This document shows positions 18,596 to 27,922 of a stretch of DNA of 64,000 bases, piece after piece. Both the position numbers and the translations under genes were made by a program. The stretch comes from Stutzerimonas stutzeri. Its GTDB lineage: Bacteria; Pseudomonadota; Gammaproteobacteria; Pseudomonadales; Pseudomonadaceae. Below the pieces are notes generated by a model, which was not told the DNA's origin, did not search any database, and saw only the letters and a list, made by a program, of their open reading frames with translations. Every line of letters begins with the position of its first letter. Position 1 is the stretch's first letter. The DNA is taken from contig NZ_JAGQFP010000001.1 in the NCBI RefSeq assembly GCF_019090095.1, positions 2,019,001-2,083,000 of the forward strand, in the 5' to 3' direction.

Positions 18596-19341
18596 GCGAT
18601 CGCCATTTCGATGAGTTGGCGACGCGCTTCGCCGAGAAGATCTACGGCGGCGCCAAGGGTGCGATCCGCCTTGCCGTGCTGCAGGCGGATCTCGCCGAAG
18701 TTCTACCGGAACGCTCATTGCGCGTCCTGGACGTCGGCGCAGGCCTTGGCCACATGAGCCTGTGGCTGGCGCAGCAGGGCCATCAGGTGACACTGGCCGA
18801 ACCCGCCGAACCCATGCTCGAAGGCGCGCGCCAGCAGTTCGCCGAAGCCGGCCAGCAGGCAACGTTCATCCAGGCACCCTGGCAGGAGGTTGAAGCGCAT
18901 GTCGAAGGCCGTTTCGATCTGGTCATCTGCCATGCGGTGCTGGAGTGGCTCGCCGAGCCGCAGGCGATCCTGCCGGTGCTGCATCGCCTGGTTGCAGAGG
19001 ACGGCTGGCTGTCGCTGGCCTTCTACAATCGCGATGCGCTGATCTACCGCAACCTGCTCAAAGGCCATTTCAAGAAACTGCGCACCCAGACCTACGCCGG
19101 TGAGCGCCAGAGCCTGACGCCGCAACAACCGCTCGACCCGCGCGAGCTGGCCGCGCAACTCGTGCCGCACTGGCAGGTCGAATCAACCAGTGGCGTGCGC
19201 GTATTCCATGACTACATGCCCGCCGATTTCCAGGCCCGTACCGAGCCTGCCGACCTCATCGAGATGGAACTGGCCTACCGCCGCCATCCGACATTCGCCG
19301 GCCTCGGGCGTTACCTGCACTGGCTGTGTCGGCCCCGCTGA
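18592..19341 (+). CDS. cmoM: tRNA 5-carboxymethoxyuridine methyltransferase (CmoM/SmtA)
   Basis: 249-residue class I SAM methyltransferase. Motif I reads VLDVGAGLGHMSLWL (residues about 45-59), and the acidic residue of motif II is in VTLAEPAEPML. The fold and the C-terminal block (VRVFHDYM...FAGLGRYLHWL) match CmoM, which methylates cmo5U34 of tRNA. The start at 18592 overlaps the preceding mazG-like stop by 4 bases; a longer frame from 18421 would overlap that gene heavily and is rejected. Confidence 0.88.
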   Translation: MSDRHFDELATRFAEKIYGGAKGAIRLAVLQADLAEVLPERSLRVLDVGAGLGHMSLWLAQQGHQVTLAEPAEPMLEGARQQFAEAGQQATFIQAPWQEVEAHVEGRFDLVICHAVLEWLAEPQAILPVLHRLVAEDGWLSLAFYNRDALIYRNLLKGHFKKLRTQTYAGERQSLTPQQPLDPRELAAQLVPHWQVESTSGVRVFHDYMPADFQARTEPADLIEMELAYRRHPTFAGLGRYLHWLCRPR

Positions 19342-19358
19342 GCCGACCGGGAGGTCCG

Positions 19359-19970
19359 ATGTCGTTGCGCGCTTTTCTGCCGTTGCTCTGCCTGGGTCTG
19401 GCGGCCTGCCAGGGCAGTAACCCGTACACCGAGGAATCAGCGCCGATCCCGCCGGCACCGCCGATCGAGCAGATCCAGTCACCGGTCTACCCGGCCGCAC
19501 CGCGAGACTTTTCCAGCTATCAGAGCTGGAGCTGGCGCAACCCGCCGGCCGGCACCGGCTCGATCGCCGGCGAGGAATTGCAGGAAATGGTCGCCGGCGC
19601 CCTTGATCAGCGCGGGCTGCGTCCGGCCCCCGCCGGGGGCAAGGGCGACGTTCAGATCAGCGCCAGCGCCCGGCTGGAGACCCGGGTTCGCCAGGTATAC
19701 GATGACTACGGGCCGCGGGTCGGCGTGGGTCGCTACGGCGGCTATGGCCCAGGCTACGGCAGCGGGGTTGGCATCGGCGCCAGTGCCCCGGTGATCCGTA
19801 ATTATGAAGAACAGGTCATTACGGTACGTATCGAGATGATCGACAGCGCCTCCGGCCAGACCGTCTGGAGCAACCGCGCCGCGGCCCGTAGCGGTAGCAG
19901 CCAGGCCGAGCGCAAGGACGCGGCCCGCGAGGCGGTGAACAGCGCACTCGCCGATTACCCGCCGCACTGA
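19359..19970 (+). CDS. DUF4136 lipoprotein
   Basis: 203-residue protein with a lipobox (LGLAAC, cysteine at about residue 16), a Pro-rich spacer, and a DUF4136 domain (FSSYQSWSWRNP ... LDQRGLRPAP). A Gly/Tyr-rich insert (YGGYGPGYGSG) lies mid-domain. Start chosen at 19359 with GGGAGG upstream. It is 17 bp after cmoM and pairs with a second DUF4136 gene 29 bp downstream, with which it shares the SSYQ/WSW and LDQRGLRPAP blocks; the pair looks like a tandem duplication. Confidence 0.85.
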   Translation: MSLRAFLPLLCLGLAACQGSNPYTEESAPIPPAPPIEQIQSPVYPAAPRDFSSYQSWSWRNPPAGTGSIAGEELQEMVAGALDQRGLRPAPAGGKGDVQISASARLETRVRQVYDDYGPRVGVGRYGGYGPGYGSGVGIGASAPVIRNYEEQVITVRIEMIDSASGQTVWSNRAAARSGSSQAERKDAAREAVNSALADYPPH

Positions 19971-19999
19971 TTCCGCGCGCGAGCGCGAGGAGGCCCCTG

Positions 20000-20560
20000 A
20001 TGTTCCGCTCATTGCTGATGCTTCCCTTGCTGCTGGTGCTGGCTGCCTGCCAAGGCCCACAGGTGCAACGGGATTTCGACCCGCAACGAGATTTTTCCGC
20101 CTATCGGACCTGGAGCTGGCAGGAGCCGGCGCTGCAGTACCGCCCGGACGATCCACGCATCAAGAGCGACCTGACCGAGCAACGCATCCGCAGTGCGGTA
20201 AGCGAGCAGCTCGACCAGCGCGGCTTGCGCCCGGCCCCGTCCGGACAACAGCCGGATGTTCGGGTGCAGGCCTGGTTCATCGTCGATGAGCGCACGCAGC
20301 AGTACAGCACCGCCTCGATGGGCGCCTGGGGCAGCCCGTGGTATGGCTATTGGGGCGGGCCGATGATCACCGATACCCGGACCATTCATTACCAGGTCGG
20401 TACCTTGCAGATCGATTTTTACGACGCGAAGGACGGCAAGCTGGTCTGGCGTGGCAGCTCCGAACGGATACTGCGCGACGATCCGGGCAGCCCGCAGGAG
20501 CGCACCGGAGCGCTGCGCCAAGCCGTGACCGACGTGCTGTCGCAATACCCACCGCACTGA
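20000..20560 (+). CDS. DUF4136 lipoprotein (second copy)
   Basis: 186-residue lipoprotein (lipobox VLAACQG), with DUF4136 beginning RDFSAYRTWSWQEP and again LDQRGLRPAPSG. It has an AGGAGG ribosome site at 19988-19993. Function unknown; the family is anchored in the outer membrane. The stop codon sits 20 bp before the 122-bp repeat array begins. Confidence 0.85.
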   Translation: MFRSLLMLPLLLVLAACQGPQVQRDFDPQRDFSAYRTWSWQEPALQYRPDDPRIKSDLTEQRIRSAVSEQLDQRGLRPAPSGQQPDVRVQAWFIVDERTQQYSTASMGAWGSPWYGYWGGPMITDTRTIHYQVGTLQIDFYDAKDGKLVWRGSSERILRDDPGSPQERTGALRQAVTDVLSQYPPH

Positions 20561-20574
20561 CCGGCCTCCCGCTC

Positions 20575-22030
20575 GACACCAAAGGCTTCGCCCCGAGGTC
20601 GGGGCTCCCACATGGCAAAACCACGGCACACCGCCGGCAGCCCGAACTTTTGTGGGAGCCGCGCCCCCGCGGCGAATGCGGACCAACCGCCGGCACAGCA
20701 TCAAAAGCTTCGCCCCGAGGGCGGGGCTCCTACACAGCAAAACCAAGCCACAACGCCGACAGCCCGAACTTTTGTGGGAGCCGCGCCCCCGCGGCGAATA
20801 CAGACCAACCGCCGGCTCGGCACTAAAGGCTTCGCCCCGAGGGCGGGGCTCCTACATAGCAAAACCACGGCACACCGCCGGCAGCCCGAACTTTTGTGGG
20901 AGCCGCGCCCCCGCGGCGAATGCGGGTTAACTGCCGGCCCGGCATTAAAGGCTTCGCCCCGAAGTCGGGGCGCCTACACAGCAAAACCAAGCCACAACGC
21001 CGACAGCCCGAACTATTGTAGGAGCCGCGCCCCTGCGGCGAATGCGGGTTAACCGCCGGCTCGGCACTAAAGGCTTCGCCCCGAGGGCGGGGCTCCTACA
21101 CAGCAAAACCAAGCCACAACGCCGACAGCCCGAACTTTTGTGGGAGCCGCGCCCCCGCGGCGAATGCGGACCAACCGCCGGCACAGCATCAAAAGCTTCG
21201 CCCCGAGGGCGGGGCGCCTACACAGCAAAACCAAGCCACAACGCCGACAGCCCGAACTTTTGTGGGAGCCGCGCCCCTGCGGCGAATGCGGGTTAACCGC
21301 CGGCTCGGCACTAAAGGCTTCGCCCCGAGGGCGGGGCTCCTACACAGCAAAACCAAGCCACAACGCCGACAGCCCGGACTATTGTGGGAGCCGCGCCCCC
21401 GCGGCGAATGCGGACCAACCGCCGGCACAGCATCAAAAGCTTCGCCCCGAGGGCGGGGCGCCTACATAGCAAAACCAAGCCACAACGCCGACAGCCCAGA
21501 CTATTGTGGGAGCCGCGCCCCCGCGGCGAATGCGGGTCAACTGCCGGCTCGGCACTAAAGGCTTCGCCCCGAGGGCGGGGCTCCTACCCAGCAAAACCAA
21601 GCCACACCGTCGACAGCCCGAACTTTTGTGGGAGCCGCGCCCCCGCGGCGAATACAGACCAACCGCCGGCGCAGCACCAAAGGCTTCGCCCCGAGGTCGG
21701 GGCGCCTACACAGCAAAACCAAGCCACAACGCCGACAGCTCGAACTATTGTGGGAGCCGCGCCCCTGCGGCGAATGCGGGTTAACCGCCGGCTCGGCACT
21801 AAAGGCTTCGCCCCGAGGGCGGGGCTCCTACACAGCAAAACCAAGCCACAACGCCGACAGCCCGGACTATTGTGGGAGCCGCGCCCCCGCGGCGAATGCG
21901 GGTTAACTGCCGGCACAGCATCAAAAGCTTCGCCCCGAGGGCGGGGCTCCTACCCAGCAAAACCAAGCCACACCGTCGACAGCCCGAACTTTTGTGGGAG
22001 CCGCGCCCCCGCGGCGAATGCGGCCGCCGC
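20575..22030. repeat. REP-doublet array: 12 units of exactly 122 bp
   Basis: A fixed point in the unit recurs at 20652, 20774, 20896, 21018, 21140, 21262, 21384, 21506, 21628, 21750, 21872 and 21994, each 122 bp apart. Each unit holds two facing GC-rich palindromes: CTTCGCCCCGAGGGCGGGGC and GTGGGAGCCGCGCCCCCGCG. They resemble Pseudomonas REP sequences, separated by about 39 and 26 bp spacers. Spacer variants (GGTTAACCGCCGGC or ACCAACCGCCGGC) are shuffled between units. Because 122 is not a multiple of 3, stop-free frames run through the array in all frames; these are not genes. Confidence 0.9.
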
Positions 22031-22121
22031 CCTTGCCGTAGACGCGCCACGCGCCGAAAATGGCCGCCCGGTCGTATCCGCCGTTCCGGCTGGATGCCAT
22101 ATGAACATGGAGTTGGATCGC

Positions 22122-22571
22122 ATGCCCGTCGTCGCCTGGTGGCTTCTCATTCTGCCCTTCGTTGCCGGGGCCTTTCTGCCGCTTCAGGCCGGTATTAACG
22201 GGCAGGTCGCCAAGCACTTCGGCAGCGTGATGAGCGCAGCCATGCTGTCCTTCGCGGTGGGCACAGCGGCGCTGGTCTGCGTGGTGGTGTTTCAGCGTGA
22301 CATGCCTGGGTTACAGGCGCTCCGCGGCCTGAACTGGTACCACTGGTGCGCCGGCCTGCTGGGTATGTTCTTCATCGCCACCGCCGCCTTCGCCGGCCCG
22401 CGTATCGGCGCACTGCTGTTCATGGCGTTGGTGCTGGCCGGCCAGCTGGGCATGGCCATGCTGCTGGACCACTTCGGCTGGGCGGGCTTTCGCCAGTCCT
22501 CGATAAGCCTCGGCAAGATCATCGGTCTGCTGCTGATCGTCGGCGGCGTCTGGATGATCCGCCGCGGCTGA
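22122..22571 (+). CDS. DMT-family transporter, YdcZ/DUF606 type
   Basis: 149-residue protein with five hydrophobic helices and the family's opening GAFLPLQAGINGQVAKHFGS. It ends GKIIGLLLIVGGVWMIRR. The start at 22122 has GGAG 9 bp upstream; an ATG at 22101 is the alternative. A much longer open frame upstream (from 21384) is only read-through of the REP array. Likely a small-molecule exporter half-size unit. Confidence 0.82.
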   Translation: MPVVAWWLLILPFVAGAFLPLQAGINGQVAKHFGSVMSAAMLSFAVGTAALVCVVVFQRDMPGLQALRGLNWYHWCAGLLGMFFIATAAFAGPRIGALLFMALVLAGQLGMAMLLDHFGWAGFRQSSISLGKIIGLLLIVGGVWMIRRG

Positions 22572-22585
22572 GCGCGACGGTTGAA

Positions 22586-23521
22586 CTACTCGCGCTCGAA
22601 GGCATAGAACAGATTGGGTTCGCTGACCAGATACAGGTCGCCACGCGCGTCGAAGGTCATCCCCTCGGCCTGCGGCACGCTCTTGTCCAGGCCGGCGAAG
22701 CCGCTCCACAACGAGCGGAAGCTGACCAGCTCGCCGCGACCATCGAGCTCCAGCAGCATCTTGGCTTCGTCGCTAAGCAGCACCAGATGACCGGTGCGCT
22801 CATCGAAGTGAACCGAGGACAGGTCGCTGGCCATGTCCTTGTCTGCGATCCACGCCTCGCGGTCGATGATCTTGAGATTCAGCTTCCCGTCGAGGCTGGA
22901 TTTGACGCCCTGAATCTCGTACAGCTTGCGTGGTGAGTGCTCCTTGACCACGAAGAGTCGATCGCCGGCACGATCGTAGCCCAGGCCCTCGAAGCCGGCA
23001 TTCTCCTCGCTACCCACCGGCAGCGACAACGAGGCGAAATCAGCGCGTCGCAGCGCGCCGGGCTCGCTCGGCACCGGCATGATCACCAATGTCTGACTGC
23101 GCTCCTCGGCGACGGCCAGCAGGTCATCGCCCAGATAGGTGACGGCTTCGACGTCGGTGAAGCCCTCCAGCGGATAGCGCGCCATGAACCGGCCGTCCGC
23201 GTCGATTGCCACCAGCTCCTCGGGGTTGTTCACCACGGCCCAGAGGTGGTTGCGCCGCTCATCGAAGGTCAGCCCGGACAGGTTATCGCTTATCGTCGCC
23301 ACCGGACGCGCATCGACTCGTACGTGGTACTCCGGCAGCCAGAGGCTGCGGGCTTCGCGGCTGTCGGCGTGCCATGCCGACTGCAGGGCGTAGAAGACAC
23401 GCTCGTCGAGATGCAGGCTGACGGCGGCATAGAGCAGCCCGGCGGCGAGTGCACCCAGGCCCCAGACCTGCGGACGCACATCGGGCAATCGCCACGGACG
23501 GATAGTGAAAATGGAGGGCAT
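22586..23521 (-). CDS. SdiA-regulated (YjiK-like) beta-propeller membrane protein
   Basis: 311-residue protein with one N-terminal transmembrane segment (about residues 18-38), then a six-bladed propeller. Its repeated blocks (DNLSGLTFDERRNHLWAVVNN, NAGFEGLGYDRAGDRLFVVKE, DLSSVHFDERTGHLVLLSDE, QAEGMTFDARGDLYLVSEPN) are typical of the SdiA-regulated family. It is anchored in the inner membrane facing the periplasm. The start at 23521 is chosen from the TM segment. It ends 14 bp from the convergent DMT gene. Confidence 0.83.
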   Translation of the reverse strand: MPSIFTIRPWRLPDVRPQVWGLGALAAGLLYAAVSLHLDERVFYALQSAWHADSREARSLWLPEYHVRVDARPVATISDNLSGLTFDERRNHLWAVVNNPEELVAIDADGRFMARYPLEGFTDVEAVTYLGDDLLAVAEERSQTLVIMPVPSEPGALRRADFASLSLPVGSEENAGFEGLGYDRAGDRLFVVKEHSPRKLYEIQGVKSSLDGKLNLKIIDREAWIADKDMASDLSSVHFDERTGHLVLLSDEAKMLLELDGRGELVSFRSLWSGFAGLDKSVPQAEGMTFDARGDLYLVSEPNLFYAFERE

Positions 23522-23730
23522 GTTCGGTTCTCGTCTCGTCGCATTGGCGAGACAGACTGCTTGGGAAGGATTGCATTTGCGTGACGCGCTTGGCGCATCC
23601 AGCCCGCTAGGGACCCCAGCCATTCCCGACAGGTTCAACAAGCGCATCGGGAACTGCCGGACGGTTTGATAGCCCAATGCCGCAGGAACGGCCGCGCCAG
23701 TGGCCGCGGATCGTCCGACAGGAGCGCAGC

Positions 23731-24024
23731 ATGCAGGTGGAAAGTTTTTTTGAATGGTTGGGCCAGGCGCTCGGCACGGTGATTCGCTACATCGTCGATG
23801 CGCTCAGTGGTTTTTTCGGACTGTTCGCCGATGCCGGTGCCAATTTTCTCGAGGGCCTGTCACGGACCCTCGGCATGGACCGCTCGCTGATCAGCCTGAT
23901 CGCCCTGGCGATCGGCCTGATGCTGCTAGTCGGTGCCTTCCGCGCCTTCTTTCGCCGCTCGATCATCGCCGGCGTGATCTACCTGTTCCTCGGGCTCTGG
24001 CTGCTGAGCTGGCTGATTCACTGA
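23731..24024 (+). CDS. Small membrane protein, unknown function
   Basis: 97-residue protein with a hydrophobic or amphipathic N-terminal half and two strong C-terminal transmembrane segments (about 50-68 and 75-95). The start at 23731 has CAGGAG upstream; the longer frame from 23677 has none. I do not recognise a named family. Confidence 0.7.
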   Translation: MQVESFFEWLGQALGTVIRYIVDALSGFFGLFADAGANFLEGLSRTLGMDRSLISLIALAIGLMLLVGAFRAFFRRSIIAGVIYLFLGLWLLSWLIH

Positions 24025-24142
24025 CGACGCCAGCGAGCACCCGGACCGCTACTCGTCAGGCGTAGCAGCTTGCCGGTACCGCCTCGACACTGGCCGCCCC
24101 CGACCAGGCCGACGTATGATGCCGGGCTGCTCTGGAGCCCTC

Positions 24143-25513
24143 ATGTCACGGTTAATGACCGCCTGGCAGCACGCCCCCACCCACAAGCGGGTCTGGGCGC
24201 TGGCTGCACCGATGATCCTGTCCAATCTCTCGGTACCGTTGGTGGCGCTGGTGGACAGCGCAGTGATCGGCCATCTGCCGCACGCCCACCAACTGGCCGC
24301 CGTGGCGGTCGGCGGCAGCCTTTACACCTTGCTCGTCTGGGTGATGGGCTTTCTGCGCATGGGCACCACCGGCTTCGCCGCCCAGGCCGCCGGGCGCGAT
24401 GACGGCGGCGCGCTGCGCCAGGTCCTGCTGCAAGGCCTGCTGCTGGCCCTGGGCTTCGCCCTGTTGTTGAGCCTGATCGCGCTGCCGCTCAAAGGTTACG
24501 CGTTGCAACTGATGCAGCCGTCGGCCGAACTCGATGACCTGACCCAGCACTACTTCCATACCCGCCTGTTCGGCCTGCCCGCGGCGTTGGCCAGCCTGGC
24601 GCTGATCGGCTGGTTTCTCGGTACTCAGAACGCCCGCGCGCCCTTGGCGATTCTGCTGACCACCAACTTCATCAACGTCGCCCTGGACCTCTGGTTCGTG
24701 GTCGGCCTGGACTGGGGCGTGGCCGGCGCCGCTCGCGCCTCGGTGGTGGCCGAATGGAGCGGCGTGCTGGTCGGCCTGGCATTGACCCGCGGCGCGTTGC
24801 GACGCTACCCAGGACGGCTGGATCGGCAGGCGCTGCGTCGCTGGTCGAGCTGGCGACCGCTGATGTCGGTCAATCGCGACATCTTCCTGCGCTCGCTGGC
24901 CTTGCAGCTGGTGTTCTTCCTGGTCACGGTGCAGGGCACGCGCCTGGGCGATGCCACGGTGGCGGCCAACGCACTGCTGCTCAACGGCCTGATGCTGACC
25001 GCGCATGCGCTCGATGGCCTGGCCCATGCGGTCGAAGCGCTCAGCGGCCACGCTATCGGCGCCCAAAACCGCACCGAGCTGCGCCGCATCCTGACCGTCG
25101 CCGGCGGCTGGTCGTTGCTGGCGAGCCTCGCCTTCGGCCTGTTCTTCCTGCTCGGAGGTGAGCTGTTCATCGGCCTGCAGACCGACATCCCCGCGGTGCG
25201 TGCGACCGCCATCGCGTATCTGCCGTATCTTGCAGCGCTACCGCTGGTGGCCGTCTGGAGCTACCTGCTCGACGGCCTGTTCATCGGCGCTACCCGCGCG
25301 CGGGAAATGCGCAACGCCATGCTGCTGGCCGTCGCGATTTCGCTACCATTGGGCTGGCTGTTGCGCGGGCTGGGCAATCATGGATTGTGGTTGGCCTTCC
25401 TCGCCTTCATGCTCCTGCGAGGCCTCTGCCTGGGCAGCATTGCCAGAACCCTGCAGCGTCGGCAGCAGTGGTTCTCGCCCGGCCATAGGGTTTCGACAGC
25501 CGAAGCCCCTTGA
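24143..25513 (+). CDS. dinF: MATE family efflux transporter, DinF type
   Basis: 456-residue polytopic protein with twelve hydrophobic helices and the MATE opening RVWALAAPMILSNLSVPLVALVDSAVIGHL. The MGFLRMGTTGFAAQAAG segment is typical of the DinF branch. It exports cationic compounds using an ion gradient. The start at 24143 has TGGAG upstream; the ATG at 24116 is less supported. Confidence 0.9.
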   Translation: MSRLMTAWQHAPTHKRVWALAAPMILSNLSVPLVALVDSAVIGHLPHAHQLAAVAVGGSLYTLLVWVMGFLRMGTTGFAAQAAGRDDGGALRQVLLQGLLLALGFALLLSLIALPLKGYALQLMQPSAELDDLTQHYFHTRLFGLPAALASLALIGWFLGTQNARAPLAILLTTNFINVALDLWFVVGLDWGVAGAARASVVAEWSGVLVGLALTRGALRRYPGRLDRQALRRWSSWRPLMSVNRDIFLRSLALQLVFFLVTVQGTRLGDATVAANALLLNGLMLTAHALDGLAHAVEALSGHAIGAQNRTELRRILTVAGGWSLLASLAFGLFFLLGGELFIGLQTDIPAVRATAIAYLPYLAALPLVAVWSYLLDGLFIGATRAREMRNAMLLAVAISLPLGWLLRGLGNHGLWLAFLAFMLLRGLCLGSIARTLQRRQQWFSPGHRVSTAEAP

Positions 25514-25538
25514 ATGAATGACCAAAGGAATTTGAACA

Positions 25539-25997
25539 ATGGCCTATGCCATCGCCGCTTACCTGCACTTCGTGGCGATTTTCCTGCTGTTCGCCCTGCT
25601 GGTGCTCGAGCACCAGCTGTTCCGCCTGCCGCTGGATTTCAAGCGCGCCCGCAGTCTGTTTCGCGTCGACCTGGCCTTCGGCATCGCCGCCGGACTGGTA
25701 CTGATCACCGGCGCGGCGCGCGCGATGCGCTACGGCAAAGGTCTGGACTACTACCTCAACAACAGCTTTTTTCACGCCAAGATCGGCCTCTTCGTGGTCG
25801 TCGCGCTGATGTCGATGCTGCCCACCGTGACCTTTTTGCGCTGGCGCCCGGCGCTCAAGGCCGGCCAGGTGCCGGTCGTCGGACCGTCCACCGCGCGCTG
25901 GGTCAAAACGGTGATCCGCCTGGAGCTGCTGGCCCTGCTGCTGTTGCCGCTGCTGGCGACGCTGATGGCGCGCGGTCTTGGCGTGAGGCCGCTGTAG
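25539..25997 (+). CDS. DUF2214 family membrane protein
   Basis: 152-residue protein with four transmembrane segments (about 2-22, 45-63, 82-102, 128-146). It has the conserved AYLHFVAIFLLFALLVLEHQLF opening and YGKGLDYYLNNSFFHAKIGLF block of DUF2214. Function unknown. It follows dinF by 25 bp and may be co-transcribed. Confidence 0.85.
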   Translation: MAYAIAAYLHFVAIFLLFALLVLEHQLFRLPLDFKRARSLFRVDLAFGIAAGLVLITGAARAMRYGKGLDYYLNNSFFHAKIGLFVVVALMSMLPTVTFLRWRPALKAGQVPVVGPSTARWVKTVIRLELLALLLLPLLATLMARGLGVRPL

Positions 25998-26111
25998 CAC
26001 CTCGGCTGCCTGTCCACCCGACGCTCCGCTCAGGCCACCGGATCGCACCTGCCTATGGCCCGATGGACACATCAGGCGTTATGGTCGGGGTACTCACGCC
26101 AAGGACCGATC

Positions 26112-26939
26112 ATGGCCGCCAAACCCAGCAATACTCGCCAGCAGACCCATCTCGCCGTCCTTATCGATGCCGACAACGCTCCGGCCGCCATCGTCGAGGG
26201 GCTGTTCGAGGAAATCGCCAAATACGGCGTCGCCAGCGTCAAACGCATCTACGGCGACTGGACCAAACCCAACCTGGGCAGCTGGAAGAAGGTTCTGCTC
26301 GACTATTCCATCCAGCCGATCCAGCAGTTCGCCTACACCTCGGGCAAGAACGCGACCGACAGTTCGCTGATCATCGACGCCATGGACCTGCTCTATACCC
26401 GGCGTTTCGACGGCTTCTGCCTGGTCTCCAGCGACAGCGATTTCACCCGTCTGGCTGCGCGTCTGCGCGAGGAAGGCCTGACCGTCTATGGCTTCGGCGA
26501 ACAGAAGACGCCGTCGCCTTTCGTTTCCGCCTGCGACAAATTCATCTACACCGAGATCCTCCGCGCCGATGCACCCAAGACGTCGCAGGAACCACCGAGC
26601 AACGGCGACAAGGCCTCGCCCGCGCCCACGGAGAAAGCCGAGGACGACGCCCGGCCGGCGGAGCGCGGCGGCCAGGTCAAGGCGCAGAAAGTCCCGGTGG
26701 ACTTCATCGCCAAGGTGTTGAGCGACATCGCCGACGAAGAGGATGACTGGGTCCAGCTGGGCCTGCTGGGCTCCAATATCAGCAAGCTGCGCCCGGCATT
26801 CGACCCGCGCCTTTACGGCTTCAAGAAGCTCAGCGACCTGATCAAGTCGCAACCGAAACGGTTTGAACTGGAGACCCGCGGGACCACCTCGACCGGCGGC
26901 AAGGCGCTCTATGCGCGCAATCTCAAGGCGTCGCGTTAG
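26112..26939 (+). CDS. NYN-domain (PIN-like RNase) plus OST-HTH/LOTUS protein
   Basis: 275-residue protein. The N-terminal NYN domain (about 12-145) has the acidic residues of a PIN-like nuclease: AVLIDADNAP (D19, D21), LIIDAMDLLY and LVSSDSDFTRLA. After an acidic, charged linker (about 155-195), an OST-HTH/LOTUS domain (about 198-265) with GLLGSNISKLRPAFDPRLYGFKKLSDLI would bind RNA. Probable RNA-processing or regulatory nuclease. The start at 26112 is supported by AAGGA. Confidence 0.87.
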   Translation: MAAKPSNTRQQTHLAVLIDADNAPAAIVEGLFEEIAKYGVASVKRIYGDWTKPNLGSWKKVLLDYSIQPIQQFAYTSGKNATDSSLIIDAMDLLYTRRFDGFCLVSSDSDFTRLAARLREEGLTVYGFGEQKTPSPFVSACDKFIYTEILRADAPKTSQEPPSNGDKASPAPTEKAEDDARPAERGGQVKAQKVPVDFIAKVLSDIADEEDDWVQLGLLGSNISKLRPAFDPRLYGFKKLSDLIKSQPKRFELETRGTTSTGGKALYARNLKASR

Positions 26940-27086
26940 CGCGGCCACGCGCAACCCGCGGCGATTCTCGTGGTGGTGATCACCGCGCCCGCGGCCGTGA
27001 ACACGTTATGCAACCAATCACCCTCGCCAGGACCGAACCCTCTCCCATCGAACCCTTCTAAGCAGACACGACTTGCGGAGGTACCC

Positions 27087-27602
27087 ATGACCAAGCCACT
27101 CCTCATCGCCTGCGGCATTGCCCTTTGCGCGCCAATGGCCTTCGCCCAGACCCCGAAGCCCGAGGTGATCACGCACCTGAACGGGCTCGACGTGGAAGTC
27201 AGTGCCATGGGCGTACCCACCTCCACCCCGGAGGCCGGGGTCGAATTGGTGGGGATTCGCGCGGTCCGGGTGATGAACAAAAGCGAAGAAACCGTGACCT
27301 GCGAATTTCACGTTCCCGACGAGGCACGAGCGGACACCTCGGCCCCACCGGTATTCACCGTGACGTCCAACAGCCAGCGCGTCGAGCGCGTACCGGGCGA
27401 CTATTCACCCGATGAGCCCTTCGCGGAGCTGACCTGCCGCGCCGCCGATAAGAGCATCGGCACGCCCGTGGTACCGTCCAGCGAGCCGGGCGCCGCGCCT
27501 TCGCCAGAAACGACGACAGAGCCAACTGGAGGCGAGACGACAACCGGGACGCCCGAGGCCGAATCGACGCGCTCGCGCGAAGGCGCCGATCGCAATCGTT
27601 GA
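27087..27602 (+). CDS. Secreted hypothetical protein with Thr/Glu/Gly-rich tail
   Basis: 171-residue protein with a signal peptide (MTKPLLIACGIALCAPMAFA), a compact beta-rich domain with two cysteines (TCEFHVPDE, ELTCRAAD), and a low-complexity tail rich in Thr, Glu, Gly and Pro from about residue 130. The start at 27087 follows GGAGG. I do not recognise a named family. Confidence 0.7.
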   Translation: MTKPLLIACGIALCAPMAFAQTPKPEVITHLNGLDVEVSAMGVPTSTPEAGVELVGIRAVRVMNKSEETVTCEFHVPDEARADTSAPPVFTVTSNSQRVERVPGDYSPDEPFAELTCRAADKSIGTPVVPSSEPGAAPSPETTTEPTGGETTTGTPEAESTRSREGADRNR

Positions 27603-27853
27603 CCACTTCCAACGGGTGTCCGGAGCGACATCACGGCAGCGCCGGGGCGCAGGGCACCGGCTTGATGGGCCGGCCGTCGCTCGAGCGGCAAGCGACCCGG
27701 CCCTGTGACATCCCGCTCCTCGCCTCAACCCACCGACAGGCGCGCTGCTCCAGCAGGCGCAGCCAGCGCGCTCAACGCGCCACGCGCCGGACGATCGGCC
27801 CACGGCGTACCCGCGCCTGAGTCAAGGCGCCGCAGGGGCAACGCCGCGGCTTT
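27603..27853. other. Intergenic region before the TonB receptor
   Basis: About 250 bp of GC-rich sequence with no convincing gene. It ends at the AT-rich Fur-box-like palindrome. Confidence 0.4.
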
Positions 27854-27872
27854 GTTGATAACAATTATCAAC
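27854..27872. promoter_or_regulatory. Fur-box-like palindrome
   Basis: GTTGATAA-CAA-TTATCAAC is a perfect 8-bp inverted repeat with a 3-bp centre in an AT-rich patch, 50 bp before the TonB receptor ATG. Its size and GATAA/TTATC content match Fur boxes, implying iron-repressed expression of the receptor. Confidence 0.75.
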
Positions 27873-27922
27873 ATATATAGCATTCGCGCACTTCCGCTCG
27901 ACGCCTTACAGAGAACAATTCC

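Noticed and set aside
20575..22030. Possible CRISPR array
   Set aside because: Whole 122-bp units repeat including the spacers; there are no unique spacers, no short constant repeat and no cas genes nearby.
20612..22571. Long open frames across the 122-bp array, one running into the DMT gene
   Set aside because: They translate the same palindromic unit in rotating frames with no start signal; stop-free reading is a by-product of high GC and a 122-bp period.
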